Part shown: one piece after another, positions 54,509-64,000 of the stretch
Position numbering within the stretch: position 1 is the first letter of the stretch
Layout of the letters: the number at the start of each line of letters is the position of its first letter
From: Periconia sp. R9002
Taxonomy: Eukaryota; Ascomycota; Dothideomycetes; Pleosporales; Periconiaceae
NCBI GenBank assembly: GCA_023627715.1
Contig: JAMAHW010000079.1
Span: forward strand, 141,235-205,234
Length of the DNA: 64,000 nt
Direction: 5' to 3'
Program-made: the position numbers and the translations under genes
Notes under the pieces: generated by a model
Told to the model about the DNA's origin: nothing
Databases searched by the model: none
Seen by the model: the letters and a program-made list of their open reading frames with translations, nothing else

Positions 54509-54910
54509 ATGCAAGCAACTCAATCATTGGAAAAGGCCTTGCAATGGCTCGCTACCAAAGCGACAGGGGTCGAATGGGCGCAATCCAACGTCGAGTACAG
54601 CGTCAGTCAACGAAAGGATTTGCTCACCGGAGCACACAGCGCGATAGTCACGTTCGTAAACCTCGTCTATTTCTCTGCCAATAGTCTGCTACTAACACTC
54701 CATTTATGAAGCGGCAACCCCCACACAACTCAAAAAGCGGACGGTACCGTGGATCCATTGCACGTTTCTGGGGTCATTTATACCGAGAGCCAAAAACCGC
54801 TTACTTCCTTCCATGCTTATGCAGACGGACTCGTCAAATTTTCGAGGAGAAAGTACAAAGTTGTATTGGTACCCATTGATGAGCAAAGCTCCAATTCCCA
54901 ATCTGGCTGA
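54509..54910 (+). CDS. Small unrecognised protein, two exons
   Basis: The exons are 54509-54651 and 54712-54910 with a 60-nt intron (GTTCGT...TACTAAC...GAAG), giving 113 aa. The intron holds a perfect TACTAAC branch site, and splicing joins two open frames in phase, which supports a real gene. The product starts MQATQSLEKALQWLATKATG and continues with YSVSQRKDLLTGAHSAIVT, GNPHTTQKADGTVDPLHVSG and SFHAYADGLVKFSRRKYKVVLVP. It has no signal peptide and no TM segment. I do not recognise the family; the second half looks like a small beta fold. An antisense frame (54817-55167) overlaps it and is probably a shadow. Confidence 0.5.
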
Positions 54911-56050
54911 ACAGTATTGACCCTTGACCCGGCGAGTGGAAAATAATGGGCCGGGATTTTGGGGTGGATCTTGATGCGCTGCCGCTCAGTGTTCCCATGA
55001 ACACGGGAAACAACTGTAAAAGTATAGCAACAAGTGCTGCGTCTATCAAAGTACGTGTGATCGCTTTCTGCAGCAAAGGCAAATGAAACGTCCACCCACG
55101 TCTTCCATTCAAGTGACATTCGCAATGCTATCTCAACCAGAAGCAGCAAAATAGCGACGAACATCATTACATTCAGAATTTTAAGGTCCTATACAACTTT
55201 CCCGTTTGATGAATTCATTACACTTATATACAAATAATAGGTCTTTTCATGCGATAAATCTTGGGATCTGTCTGTTAATGTGACTCATATATTGAGAGAG
55301 TCACGGAGGGCGATCTAAGAGAAATCAGGCTAGCACTTGGGAAGTTGAGAGGGTGACAGAAAACAGTATGTCGTTTGTAATCATGAAAAATATCATATAA
55401 GTCACTGCTTGTAGTAACAAATAATTGGTTGGATCACCCTTTCTTTGTTCTACTGTTTTTAGAGCTGTATATAAGGAGAACTTGTCCCAGATAGCCAACA
55501 TAGCCTTCGTCACGATCTACTCTGTGTGTACATTCCGGCTGGGTACGTTTTTGTGATTTTTTATTTTCGTTGTGTTGAAACTCCAGATAATCCTATTACT
55601 ATGCAATTATACTCCTAACATTGAACTTTGATAACCGTCTTCCATCCTCTCTTCTTATGGCCATCTGTTATATAACACGGTATGGAGACGAAAATATGGA
55701 GTAAAGCTACCTCGAACAATCTTTTCAAGATACCGTGTCATAATCCGACTTTCCTGAACATATCCTTGTTTACATTCTGTGGAGACATGGTTCAGAGATA
55801 AACAATATATCAGTGCATAATGACTTCACAATGTCTCTCCTCCGAAGCTAGCTTTCAAAGGTTTTAAAAAACAATGCAATCCATACCTAACATAGGTATC
55901 GACTTTGTGTATGATCAATGTCTCTATGCTTACTATATAAACGAAATTTCTCTGAGACAGATCTATAGAACCTCCGAAAAAAACTACACCCCTACAACTA
56001 CTAACACAACCTCTGAAAGATATTGCTCGTCTACTGGATAGACTAATACC
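54911..56050. other. AT-rich intergenic region, no gene seen
   Basis: This is a 1.1-kb region. Short minus-strand frames (54817-55167, 55325-55513, 55826-56125) have no domain. A-rich stretch and several AATATA motifs precede the gene at 56051. Confidence 0.35.
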
Positions 56051-56743
56051 ATGCCTTATCTTCCGCAAGAAATTCTTGATACCATTGCTAGGTATGCAGT
56101 CACTTTGGATGCCCCAGTGTCGCATGAAAACAGCAAAGACAGTCTAGATCGACTGATGTCATTGGTAACGGGTATGCCGAAGAAAATGACTCCTGATATC
56201 ATCGGCAATTTTTACAAGCTTAATGTATTCCAGCTGAAGCCTAACGAGCGTGGCTCAATCTTTGGGAAACAAGACAGGCTGTATATACCCAAGTCCTGTT
56301 CAAGCATCAAAAACGTAGAATTTGTCCTGCGTTGCATGATGCCAGATCACCTCACTTGTCGTCCTGTGGTGTTCAAGGGCATAAGTCGCAGCAGGTTGGA
56401 TTTTCTTTTGATGATCCCAAAACCGTACATATATACCATGTTCGATTATCCCAACTTCGGCCTGCGCCCTAGTTACGCCTACGAGAACATCTCATGGCAG
56501 TACCGATTCACAGCACTTGAGAATCTTAAAGTTGTGATCAAGTACAACCCCGAAGTGCCAGAGTGGATCGACCACCACTGCCTCCATGAGGTCGTTGGTT
56601 CCTTAAGGGACCTCCCGGAGCTGGTTATTCCTACACAGCCCAAAAATTTCAAGATAGAGATTCAAGGGGACAGGGATACCGGCTGCTCTTGTGTTGCAGA
56701 CTTCAAAAGGATTATGGCAGGCCGGATAGAGCTGATCGAATAA
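56051..56743 (+). CDS. Unrecognised protein with F-box-like N-terminus
   Basis: This is a single exon of 230 aa. The start MPYLPQEILDTIARYAV resembles the first helix of an F-box (LPxEIL..I), common in the lineage-specific families of fungi. The remainder (for example YKLNVFQLKPNERGSIFG, FVLRCMMPDHLTCRPVVF, YPNFGLRPSYAYENISWQYRF) has no known domain. There is no signal peptide or TM helix. F-box proteins tether substrates to SCF ubiquitin ligases through Skp1, but the motif here is short and this role is an inference. The gene sits alone in AT-rich DNA between other small unrecognised genes. Confidence 0.55.
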   Translation: MPYLPQEILDTIARYAVTLDAPVSHENSKDSLDRLMSLVTGMPKKMTPDIIGNFYKLNVFQLKPNERGSIFGKQDRLYIPKSCSSIKNVEFVLRCMMPDHLTCRPVVFKGISRSRLDFLLMIPKPYIYTMFDYPNFGLRPSYAYENISWQYRFTALENLKVVIKYNPEVPEWIDHHCLHEVVGSLRDLPELVIPTQPKNFKIEIQGDRDTGCSCVADFKRIMAGRIELIE

Positions 56744-58068
56744 AGCTTTGTCCCACATACCATTCGGGTAAAAGGGAGCTTCGATGTGTGATCTGATAGA
56801 CTTATCAAAATCAATTGGTGTTACTTGTTGTTTTTAGCCCCCGATGGATCAATGATATTCAAAGCGTCCTTCCAACTCACGTGCACTTCCAAATCTATGG
56901 TGAATTTGGTCGATTGAGGCTTATTATAATAAAATAATAATCAATCAGTTCATTTCTGTTTCATACTATGTCGTGGGATACTACAGGATAAGGTGTAAGT
57001 TAAGCTGTTCGACCTTAGAAGGAAATACCATTCTCTATTGAACTCATCATGTGTATTTGGTATCGATACCGAGAGCAATAACATTGCTATGCAATATAAT
57101 CAATACAATATGTTCCAAAACTCATATGAATCAAGCTTTTTTTTTTTCCATTTTCCATGGTATCAAGATATGCAAATTTGTCCTCAGCTGCAGCATGCTA
57201 GGGGCTAAGTCATTTGTATCGGCCTAACCCGCCCCTCGCCCCTCAACTTAACCCTGCGAGAATTCATACATATAATTGGGCATAAAATCTTTGGTAATTA
57301 AAGGCCGCGCTACCTTTGTTTCCCTCCATTCTTTTAAAAGCTTTTGGATGCCCTTCTTGAAGTTCTTTTGTCTGGTTAGAGCCCCTCAAAAGAGCTTAAA
57401 CTAAAAAAAATTCTATCAATTATAAAGCTTACCTAGACTCGCTCAGGCTCAAATTTAGTGTGTACTGTGAGAGTTGAGCGACATAAGAATATACTCCCTG
57501 ATAGAGGCGAAATTAATAATACCGTAGAACATCGTACATGTACAACTTTAGACATAGAAATACTTGTCAGTATCTGCGTTATACTCCCTACCTGGATGGC
57601 TAAGTATATAGATTCAAGTCGAGCCAGCCGCGTAACATGGCCCCACGCCTAAGACATTGTATACGAAGACAGTAGTATACAGAAGCGTAAGTGGAATTTA
57701 TTGTGTGGTACGAGTGATAATGGTTTAGTGCAATCGCCATTTCACATTGATTAAATCTAGAAGGGAACAGATTTCCTCGGTTTCCATATTGACTGCCAAA
57801 TCAATTAGGCATCCATTTTTACATCTGTCAGTGTGACTAAACATGCTTCAAATACTACCCATATGTGTACTCACAGTTGAAGCCTCCTATAGCATTGTTA
57901 ATGTGTATTGTTGTATACCAACAATGATCACCATTCACATATAAGCCAATACAAAGTTCCCACAAAGCATCTGTCTTATCATCCCCTTAAACCCTCGTAC
58001 TACTGTCCGACCTTTATTATACAACCCCCTCCATACAGAAGCTTTCAGCAAAATCTTCCAAGGTGAAC
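56744..58068. other. AT-rich intergenic region, possible transposon relic
   Basis: This is a 1.3-kb region without a gene. The part 57200-57660 differs in texture: CCCGCCCCTCGCCCC-like and AGCCAGCCGCGTAACATGGCCCCACGCC islands in otherwise TA-rich DNA, as seen in old, mutated repeats. I cannot identify termini or a coding remnant. Confidence 0.35.
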
Positions 58069-58710
58069 ATGGAGTGGTGGACTATTCCTTACGAACCACC
58101 TCGCCCCCGGCGCTCGCGTCCCCGTATTCCGCGTCGCCGGTCGGCACCAGCTAATGATACTTCTCAAGAAACAATCAGCGACGAGGCGAGCCAGGCACGT
58201 GCTGAAGCAGCAGAAGCTCGCATTCGTGAGCGGCGGGCTAGGATAGCTCGTTTCATGGCTAGACGACGGCATCATCGGGGTCCCGGTCCTCGTGCACCCC
58301 GTGTTGTCAGTCGTTCTGTCGCAACTAGAGACGATCGTGTTGCCAATCGTTCTATAGAAAATAGAAACCATCGTCTTACTCACGTGTTTGAAGGCGTCAT
58401 TGAGCAACTCAGCCTTGAGAACCAGCGCAGTGCACCTGAATCTCGTGGTGAACGCGATTACAACTCCTTGGTTCTTTTGATGAGCCAGGTCAACTTATCA
58501 CGCCGTTCAGCCGATGGAACCCTGGAAGATATTTCTGGTCTTTTCTCCCAAATGACCGTCGATGACGCGAGCTCCAGTCGAGATACGGAGAGTCACGAAG
58601 ATGAAATAGATGCCGATTCACCAAATTCCAGTCACCCCGGCTATGTCACTCTGGGTCCCGATGCGGCGCCTTCATCAGCGGGCTTTTCCCGACGTAGGAA
58701 TAGTGCATAA
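58069..58710 (+). CDS. Unrecognised arginine-rich protein
   Basis: This is a single exon of 213 aa, start at ATG 58069 (an in-frame GTG at 58063 is ignored). Residues 10-28 are Arg/Pro-rich (EPPRPRRSRPRIPRRRSAP). A likely helix rich in Ala/Arg/Glu (ASQARAEAAEARIRERRARIARFMARRRHHR) covers about 45-75, and the C-terminal half is acidic and Ser-rich (SSSRDTESHEDEIDADSPNSS). The basic N-terminus could bind nucleic acid or act as a nuclear signal. No known domain, signal peptide or TM segment. The GC content is higher than that of the flanks, which supports coding. Function unknown. Confidence 0.55.
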   Translation: MEWWTIPYEPPRPRRSRPRIPRRRSAPANDTSQETISDEASQARAEAAEARIRERRARIARFMARRRHHRGPGPRAPRVVSRSVATRDDRVANRSIENRNHRLTHVFEGVIEQLSLENQRSAPESRGERDYNSLVLLMSQVNLSRRSADGTLEDISGLFSQMTVDDASSSRDTESHEDEIDADSPNSSHPGYVTLGPDAAPSSAGFSRRRNSA

Positions 58711-59274
58711 GCTTTCAAGATTTCAGGCTAGCAAATCTGGCATCGGCTAAGAGTTAGAGTATATGTAACATGACTGAATGAGGCAAATAAATACATGTGG
58801 TCTATAATTTGCGATGCTATTCCAATAGGGAGTGATGTTTTCCAATCGAACAACGTTGATGTATAGTCCACCATGCAGGAGTAGTACTCATAAAGTAACA
58901 TGTGTTGGAAGCCATGTTCTCGGCGTTCTTTAGTCAATACGTGCTTTGTCCCGCATCATCTGACTTTCTACCTTTTGAATAATTCTTGTGATGTTGATAG
59001 CCACTCCGGCAAAGATTTTCACTGCTGGCAGGCCAATCTCAAAGATCTCAGTGATTAATAAAAAGGTTGTGCTCTTTGTATAGTGTCAGTGACGATTTCT
59101 CTATATCGCCAGATGCGGAATTGTTTTGATTTAGGATCATTCCACCAAACAATTCAACTCCTCATAACGAAATGTGCTACTTTTCAAGAAAATTGAGAAA
59201 TGCTTTTTTTTTGTAGCCGAAATGATGAAGATACAAACAAAAGTGGTGCACAAAAGTCCAAGGGACCAGACTGT
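58711..59274. other. Convergent 3' intergenic region
   Basis: This 564-bp AT-rich gap contains a T run at 59203-59211 near the 3' end of the deaminase gene. No gene is seen. Confidence 0.4.
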
Positions 59275-60471
59275 CTATGTCCCGGGATCGATATTGTAGA
59301 GCTCCTGCAACATGGACCTCTTCACATCTTCAGATGCCCATGAAGACTTTATAGCGTTATCCGCCAACTTTTGTATCTCCAGATTTGTAAAACGACAGTA
59401 TTTCTTCGCCACGAGCAAGTTCTCTTGCACCCAAGTATCTTCCATGAACGCTGGATCATCGCTCGCAATAGTGATCGCAATGCCGGCGTCGAAGAGAGCT
59501 CGAATGCGTTCGAATACCTCATCCAATGGCTGGTGGCGAATATACGACCAAGGACAGATTGTCATTCCAAGACCCTTATCCTTGATTAGTTTCACAAGAT
59601 CTGGGTCGCCAACGGCATTCAGACCATGGTCAATCCTGTCCGCACCGGTGCCTGCGATGCTTGACGCCACCTGGTGAATGTGCTCAAGAGGATAGGATTT
59701 TCCGACATCGCAGTGCGCTGTAAGACGAAAGCCATCAATTCTTGCTCGGACAAAAACTTCATCGAATAACGAGGGTGGTCTATCGACTTCGTTGGAATCA
59801 AGACCGACCCCCACTATCATATCGCGATATTTCAGTGCTGCTTTGTAATGCTCCATAGCAGACTCTGGCGACTCATCTCGAAGAAAGCACATGATCCAGG
59901 CAGACTTCACCTGCATCACGCTGTAAGTAAAAAAAGATTTAAGAGGAAGAAAGCGGCTTACATTGAGGTCCTGCTCAGCTTTCCGCTGCGCGTCTCGAAA
60001 CCCCTCAATCATCGTCTCCCAACTCGTTCCAAATCGCGTATGTCCTTGCGGATCAAAGAAAATTTCAGCGTAGCGCACGTTCATCGCCGCAGCATGCTCG
60101 TAATAGTCCATAGCAAGATCATAGTAGTCTTGCCGCGTTTTGAGTGCCTCAAAGCCACCATAGTACGCCTCGAAGAAGGATAGGGTCTCTTCATTATTGT
60201 TCATGCGATTGCCAGTACGAGGCTTCAAGGTGTCGTGAGAGTCTCGTAGTTCGTCAAGCGAGGAGAACGCTCGACTGGTTCGTGGGTTGATGATTGGTTG
60301 TCCATTTCGTTGAGAGAATTTCCATTTTAGATCTGCACTTATGATTCCTTCAATGTGAACGTGAAGTTCGACTTTAGGAATTGTTTCAATGTATGGATCT
60401 TTTGTAGCCGCTAAGAGACGTCTCAAATCTCCTCGTCCTGCTACGGACAACGCGTTCTCTACGTCTGTCAT
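59275..60471 (-). CDS. Adenosine/adenine deaminase family enzyme (Aah1-like)
   Basis: The exons are 60471-59962 and 59910-59275 with a 51-nt intron (GTAAGC...TGCAG), giving 381 aa. The start is ATG 60471; the frame upstream lacks ATG. Motifs of the amidohydrolase fold: VELHVHIEG (metal-binding HxH), YAEIFFDPQ, MIVGVGLDSNE, FRLTAHCDVG, RIDHGLNA (His and Asp-x-Gly-type active-site helix), LGMTICPWSY and IASDDPAFM (zinc ligand Asp). The third signature reads TAHCDVG where adenosine deaminases have HAGE; a related H-(C/F)-D form occurs in the fungal adenine deaminase (Aah1) branch. So the protein probably removes the amino group of adenine to give hypoxanthine in purine salvage, though it could be a divergent paralogue. 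Cytosolic; no signal peptide. Confidence 0.85.
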   Translation of the reverse strand: MTDVENALSVAGRGDLRRLLAATKDPYIETIPKVELHVHIEGIISADLKWKFSQRNGQPIINPRTSRAFSSLDELRDSHDTLKPRTGNRMNNNEETLSFFEAYYGGFEALKTRQDYYDLAMDYYEHAAAMNVRYAEIFFDPQGHTRFGTSWETMIEGFRDAQRKAEQDLNVSRFLPLKSFFTYSVMQVKSAWIMCFLRDESPESAMEHYKAALKYRDMIVGVGLDSNEVDRPPSLFDEVFVRARIDGFRLTAHCDVGKSYPLEHIHQVASSIAGTGADRIDHGLNAVGDPDLVKLIKDKGLGMTICPWSYIRHQPLDEVFERIRALFDAGIAITIASDDPAFMEDTWVQENLLVAKKYCRFTNLEIQKLADNAIKSSWASEDVKRSMLQELYNIDPGT

Positions 60472-62071
60472 TGTGGTCGTCGCGTAGAAATTGTATGTAT
60501 GGATTCGAGAGTAGAGCCAGAAATTGAAATTCAAGGTAATTTAGAGCCTGATTTCAAGTTTTTGGATGGCATATAAGCGTATCAAAGGTGTATTAAATGA
60601 GAATTGGAACTCTGAGCACCATATTGATACATCAATATTTGGTGACTCACAGAAACCGCGCTCACGGCCGATCATTATACCGAAAAACCGAGAGTTATAT
60701 TGCCAAGTAAGCCGGATGACGGCGGATTCCTAGTTATGTGTCAGAGTTCAACTACTCTACAAATGGTTTGCAGCAGGGACGTCTTTTGTGTCATCCCAAA
60801 TAGCGAGGGATATGAGTTCCGTTGCAATTGGTATTACGTGATGGAAATCATCAGCCAATCAATGAGCGCGTATTCGATCCATCGATGTTCCCCTCTAGTG
60901 AGAGTACCTCTCCATATGTACGCTCTATTTGCCCTGAATTCTTACTCTTTCATAGCAGATCAGTTTCTATCAATTGATAGCACTAGAGGTACCTATGTAT
61001 CAATTTGAACTATGGTAGTTCTACCCCGCTCAAGCACTAACATTGATTGAATAAATGGATCGGTGATCGCTGGATAGAGTGACATGAAAATTGATGATTC
61101 ACAGAGATAATAATATAGCGAGAGGTTGTCAGAACTCTACGGCTGCGGCGATGTATTGTGTACTACAATATTACGTAAGAGCCCGTAGGTTCAAAGACAT
61201 CAAATCTTTTTACTTTGTAGTCGCTCCAACCTAGACTAACTTTTGTAACAGTTTTGCGAACACAAGTTACACCGATCACCATCCTTATGTACCACAAGAC
61301 CGGAAAAACAATTTTAAATTCGATGAAATTCGTGCGTCGTTGCCAATCTACATGACAAAGGGAATACAGCACCATGACTTCATGTATCCCGGGAATATAT
61401 ACCAGACGTACGCCATTGCTCATGAACTATCACGAACCACTTCTCTGAAACCGGGGAGACTCGTCCGCGCTGTGGACACGCTGAGATATCAACCTATAGG
61501 CAACGGGAGTCTATAAAACAACATAGGCTGCTCAACCGATTCTTCGATGAACAGTGGGGCCCCCTCATGACATGTGTAAACCCGGCGGAACTGGATCCGA
61601 CGGGTGGAATGCAACGATGAAGACGCACATGTAACAACAACAAGAAGCAACCATAGGGAAGGAGCAAACAGCCGGATGCTATCCGATCTTGTGCTGGCAT
61701 GGCCTTTCTTTCAGATTTCTCTCGGTCTCTGCCCCGAGCAACGTTTATGGGAGTAGAAAGGGTGTGGAAGACGTTGTGTCGCCTCATCCACCGGGGTTCA
61801 AGTGAATGCGGAGTGTGACCATACGGGAGCAGTACGACGTCATTTGCATTCCTCGACTCTCCCTCTTTCTTATCGGTAGATGGATGTATAATAGGAAGCA
61901 AAAATCACAGTTGTTGTTTCTGATTATAGATGTGCCGGGGATTTTTTTTCTTCTCCTCGGTCTCTTCCTCTCTCTATATAATTCTTTCTCCAACCCCCAG
62001 AAATCAAGAGTTCTCCTTGGAATAAATGAATCACTGTATAGCTCAATTACAACCGCGATTACCGAATCACC
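60472..62071. promoter_or_regulatory. Divergent intergenic region; TATA-like element before the MCT-like gene
   Basis: This is a 1.6-kb region without a convincing gene. CTATATAATT at 61974-61983 lies about 90 nt before the ATG at 62072 and is a likely TATA box. A CT-rich run precedes it (61940-61970). Minus-strand frames at 61494-61901 have no domain. Confidence 0.4.
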
Positions 62072-63781
62072 ATGGCCTCACTAATTAAACCCATCAGTTC
62101 AATCTTTCTTGAGCCACGCCTAGGCTCTCAAGAGAGCGACTCGTCAGACGAACTTCCAACGTCCACCGAAGAAGCATCTGTCGAAAAAGTTGGAGAAGAA
62201 GCTGCGAAGGAAGGAGGCGTTAGGGGATGGCTGACATTGTTGGGTTCATCGCTGGTGTATTTTGCCTCGTTCGGAATCATCAGCAGCTTCGGATTCTTCC
62301 AGGACTATTATCGCGAGCACTTCCTTTCCAATATATCTGCGTCTACCATTTCTTTCGTGGGGACTTTACAGATTACGTTGATGAATATTCTGGCTGCTCC
62401 CGCTGGGACATTGTATGACTGGTATGGAGTAAAGGTATGTGATTTGAGTGGATATATTTGGTATCATATCTGAATTCTCTATTTTGCTACATTTTGTTAT
62501 TCTGCATTCTGTGAGTAAGGAAGCTAAATTCACACCAATAGGTTCTCTATATCCTGTCGGGTATTGGTTCCGCAGGAGCACTCGTTGGCCTCTCTTTCCT
62601 GCAGTCAGGGAAGCTCTGGCAAGTTTTCCTTGTGCAAGGTTTCATACTCGGTATCACAATCGCAATGGGTGCACAGCCTGCTCTTGTCGCGGTTAATCAA
62701 CACTTCGTACGTCGCCGCGCACTTGTCATGGGTATCGTGGCGGCTGCAGGCAGTGTCGGAGGCGTTTGTTTCCCACTAATACTTGCGCGATTGAACAATC
62801 TTAGTGGGGTTGGCTATGGGTGGTCGTTGAGACTGGTTGCATTGATGGTCGCGTACGTATCACTTCCTTATTGCGGAGCCTAAAAGCAGATTCCATGTAT
62901 CGAATTCACAGGATGCTCTGCTAACACAATTCTATTTAGTCTTTGCTACGCAATTGCGCTTCTTGTTTCGTTCTGGGACATCCCCAGCCATTCGGAAAAG
63001 TCGATACGGAAATTTCTGGATTTTACAGGGTTTCTTGACCACCGATATTCTGTGCTGTGTGCAGGAGCCTTCATAGCCATGCTTGGGCAGTTTGTTCCCT
63101 ACTACTACATCAGTACTACACAAATCACGCTTCCAGAAACGTCATTTATCTAACAGATTGTCTAGGTTCCTATACCGCCGAGGTTCACCCTACATCCCCG
63201 GCAAGAGATTATCTCCTTCCTTTGATGAACGGATGCAGTTTCCTGGGACGTATTTTGGGCGGTCTAGCAGCCGATGAAATTGGTCCTGCTAACAGTGTCT
63301 ATCCCATGACTATTTTATCCGGATTACTTTGCCTTGTAATCTGGGCGGTCATAAGCTCTGTGTCAGGGTTGATCTGCTTCGTGATCCTGTATGGACTTAG
63401 CAGCGGTGTTTTCATCGCGGTGCTTCCCGTCATTGTAGCACATATTACACCGGCTGGCAGTATGGGAGGCAGAATCGGTGCCTTCTACAGCGTGTGTTCG
63501 ATTGCGCAATTGGTGGGAAGCCCGATTGGGGGGGCTTTGATCAAGAAGACGACGGCATCGGCGGGTAGAACCGATGGTGTAGCAGTTGAGCGGGGTGGCA
63601 ACCCATCTGCGTATCTCGGATTAATTTTGTTTTCGGTATGTTTAGACTTTCCATTGGGAACGGGATGACGCTACGGGATACACGATTGACGTACTTTTAG
63701 GGTATCACTATGTTAGTCGGCGGGATTGTGATTCTGGCTAGCCGCCTGTTACATGATCGCAATATTCGAGCTCGGTACTGA
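62072..63781 (+). CDS. MFS transporter, monocarboxylate (MCT/SLC16)-like
   Basis: There are five exons: 62072-62434, 62542-62852, 62940-63112, 63166-63635 and 63701-63781 (introns of 107, 87, 53 and 65 nt), giving 465 aa. A polar N-terminus with acidic/Ser runs (residues 1-48) precedes GGVRGWLTLLGSSLVYFASFGIISSFGFFQDYYREHFL, the MCT-family TM1 block (the D/E of the EYY/DYY motif is kept). Further signatures are GTLYDWYGVK, QHFVRRRALVMGIVAAAGSVGG and GRILGGLAADEIG. About 12 TM helices. It belongs to the same broad family as the transporter at 25509 but is not a close duplicate. The substrate is unknown. Intron 3 has an atypical donor (GTACTA) but is required to keep the frame. Confidence 0.85.
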
Positions 63782-63881
63782 GTATTATTAGGAGCGGAAG
63801 GGATTGAGGCGGAAGGGAGGAATGGCGGGAAAGCTTTGTTACACAACCTCTCTCAAATCAGAACAAGTATTTTTTTGGTCC

Positions 63882-63921
63882 GGGGGGGGGGGGGGGGGGG
63901 GGGGTTTTTGGGGGGGGGGGG
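63882..63921 (+). repeat. Long G homopolymers near the right edge
   Basis: A run of 23 G (63882-63904), five T, then 12 G. Such runs are rare in fungal DNA and are typical of low-quality sequence at a contig end; a real G-quadruplex-forming tract is possible. Confidence 0.8.
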
Positions 63922-64000
63922 TTGGGGAGTGGAGGAGGCGGAGACGGTTGAGTACGGTTGTTGGGGGGTTGTAGGGGTCCTTGTAAACGTCTCGAGTTGT

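Noticed and set aside
54817..55167. 116-codon minus-strand frame with a hydrophobic start
   Set aside because: Overlaps the better supported two-exon plus-strand gene; the hydrophobic start alone is weak evidence.
15464..61983. A biosynthetic gene cluster
   Set aside because: Transporters, a LaeA-like methyltransferase and a Zn2Cys6 regulator are present, but no synthase, cyclase, P450 or DUF3328-type oxidase was found, and they are scattered among housekeeping genes.

Overview
The window reads as nuclear DNA of a filamentous ascomycete (Pezizomycotina). The class is uncertain; Dothideomycetes is a guess from gene content. The reasons are: short introns of about 46-213 nt with GTANGT/GTRAGT donors and CTAAC-type branch sites, genes on both strands with no operons, and typical fungal families (BIM1-like copper protein, GT90/CAP10, Zn2Cys6 regulator, NB-ARC/TPR protein, MCT-type MFS, Fox2). 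I built 27 protein-coding gene models; most are spliced by eye, and in every spliced model the exon lengths sum to a multiple of three. I found no rRNA, CRISPR or intact mobile element, and only one doubtful tRNA-like relic.

0-19.5 kb: a secreted Cys-rich protein (cut by the left edge) diverges from a BIM1-like copper protein. Then come an MFS transporter, a large membrane-bound GT90 glycosyltransferase, and a CUE+RBR ubiquitin ligase convergent with a Cue1-like ER protein. Next are a membrane-tethered double-psi beta-barrel protein, an unrecognised two-TM protein with KR-containing internal repeats, and a feruloyl esterase C-like enzyme.

19.5-34.9 kb: an NB-ARC/TPR NLR-like protein, a secreted Gly/Lys-rich protein with Kex2-like sites, a monocarboxylate-type transporter divergent from ORC4, a CE16-type GDSL esterase convergent with ORC4, and a LaeA-like methyltransferase.

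34.9-53.5 kb: a 3.9-kb stretch without genes, peroxisomal Fox2 (ends in SKL), a polytopic membrane protein, a Zn2Cys6 regulator, a divergent pair of paralogous secreted proteins of a family I do not recognise, a Cuz1-like AN1 zinc-finger protein and an SRPK-like kinase.

53.5-64 kb: an AT-rich, gene-poor part with three small unrecognised genes, then an adenine/adenosine deaminase-family enzyme and a second MCT-type transporter. The window ends in suspicious long G runs.

Housekeeping genes (ORC4, Fox2, Cue1-like, kinase) are mixed with secretome, transport and regulatory genes; I see no biosynthetic cluster. The most unusual signals are: a coding-strand switch from C-rich to G-rich near the 3' end of at least eight genes; a splice-compatible but conserved in-frame segment (candidate exitron) in one of the paralogous secreted proteins; and two proteins with Kex2-like repeats.
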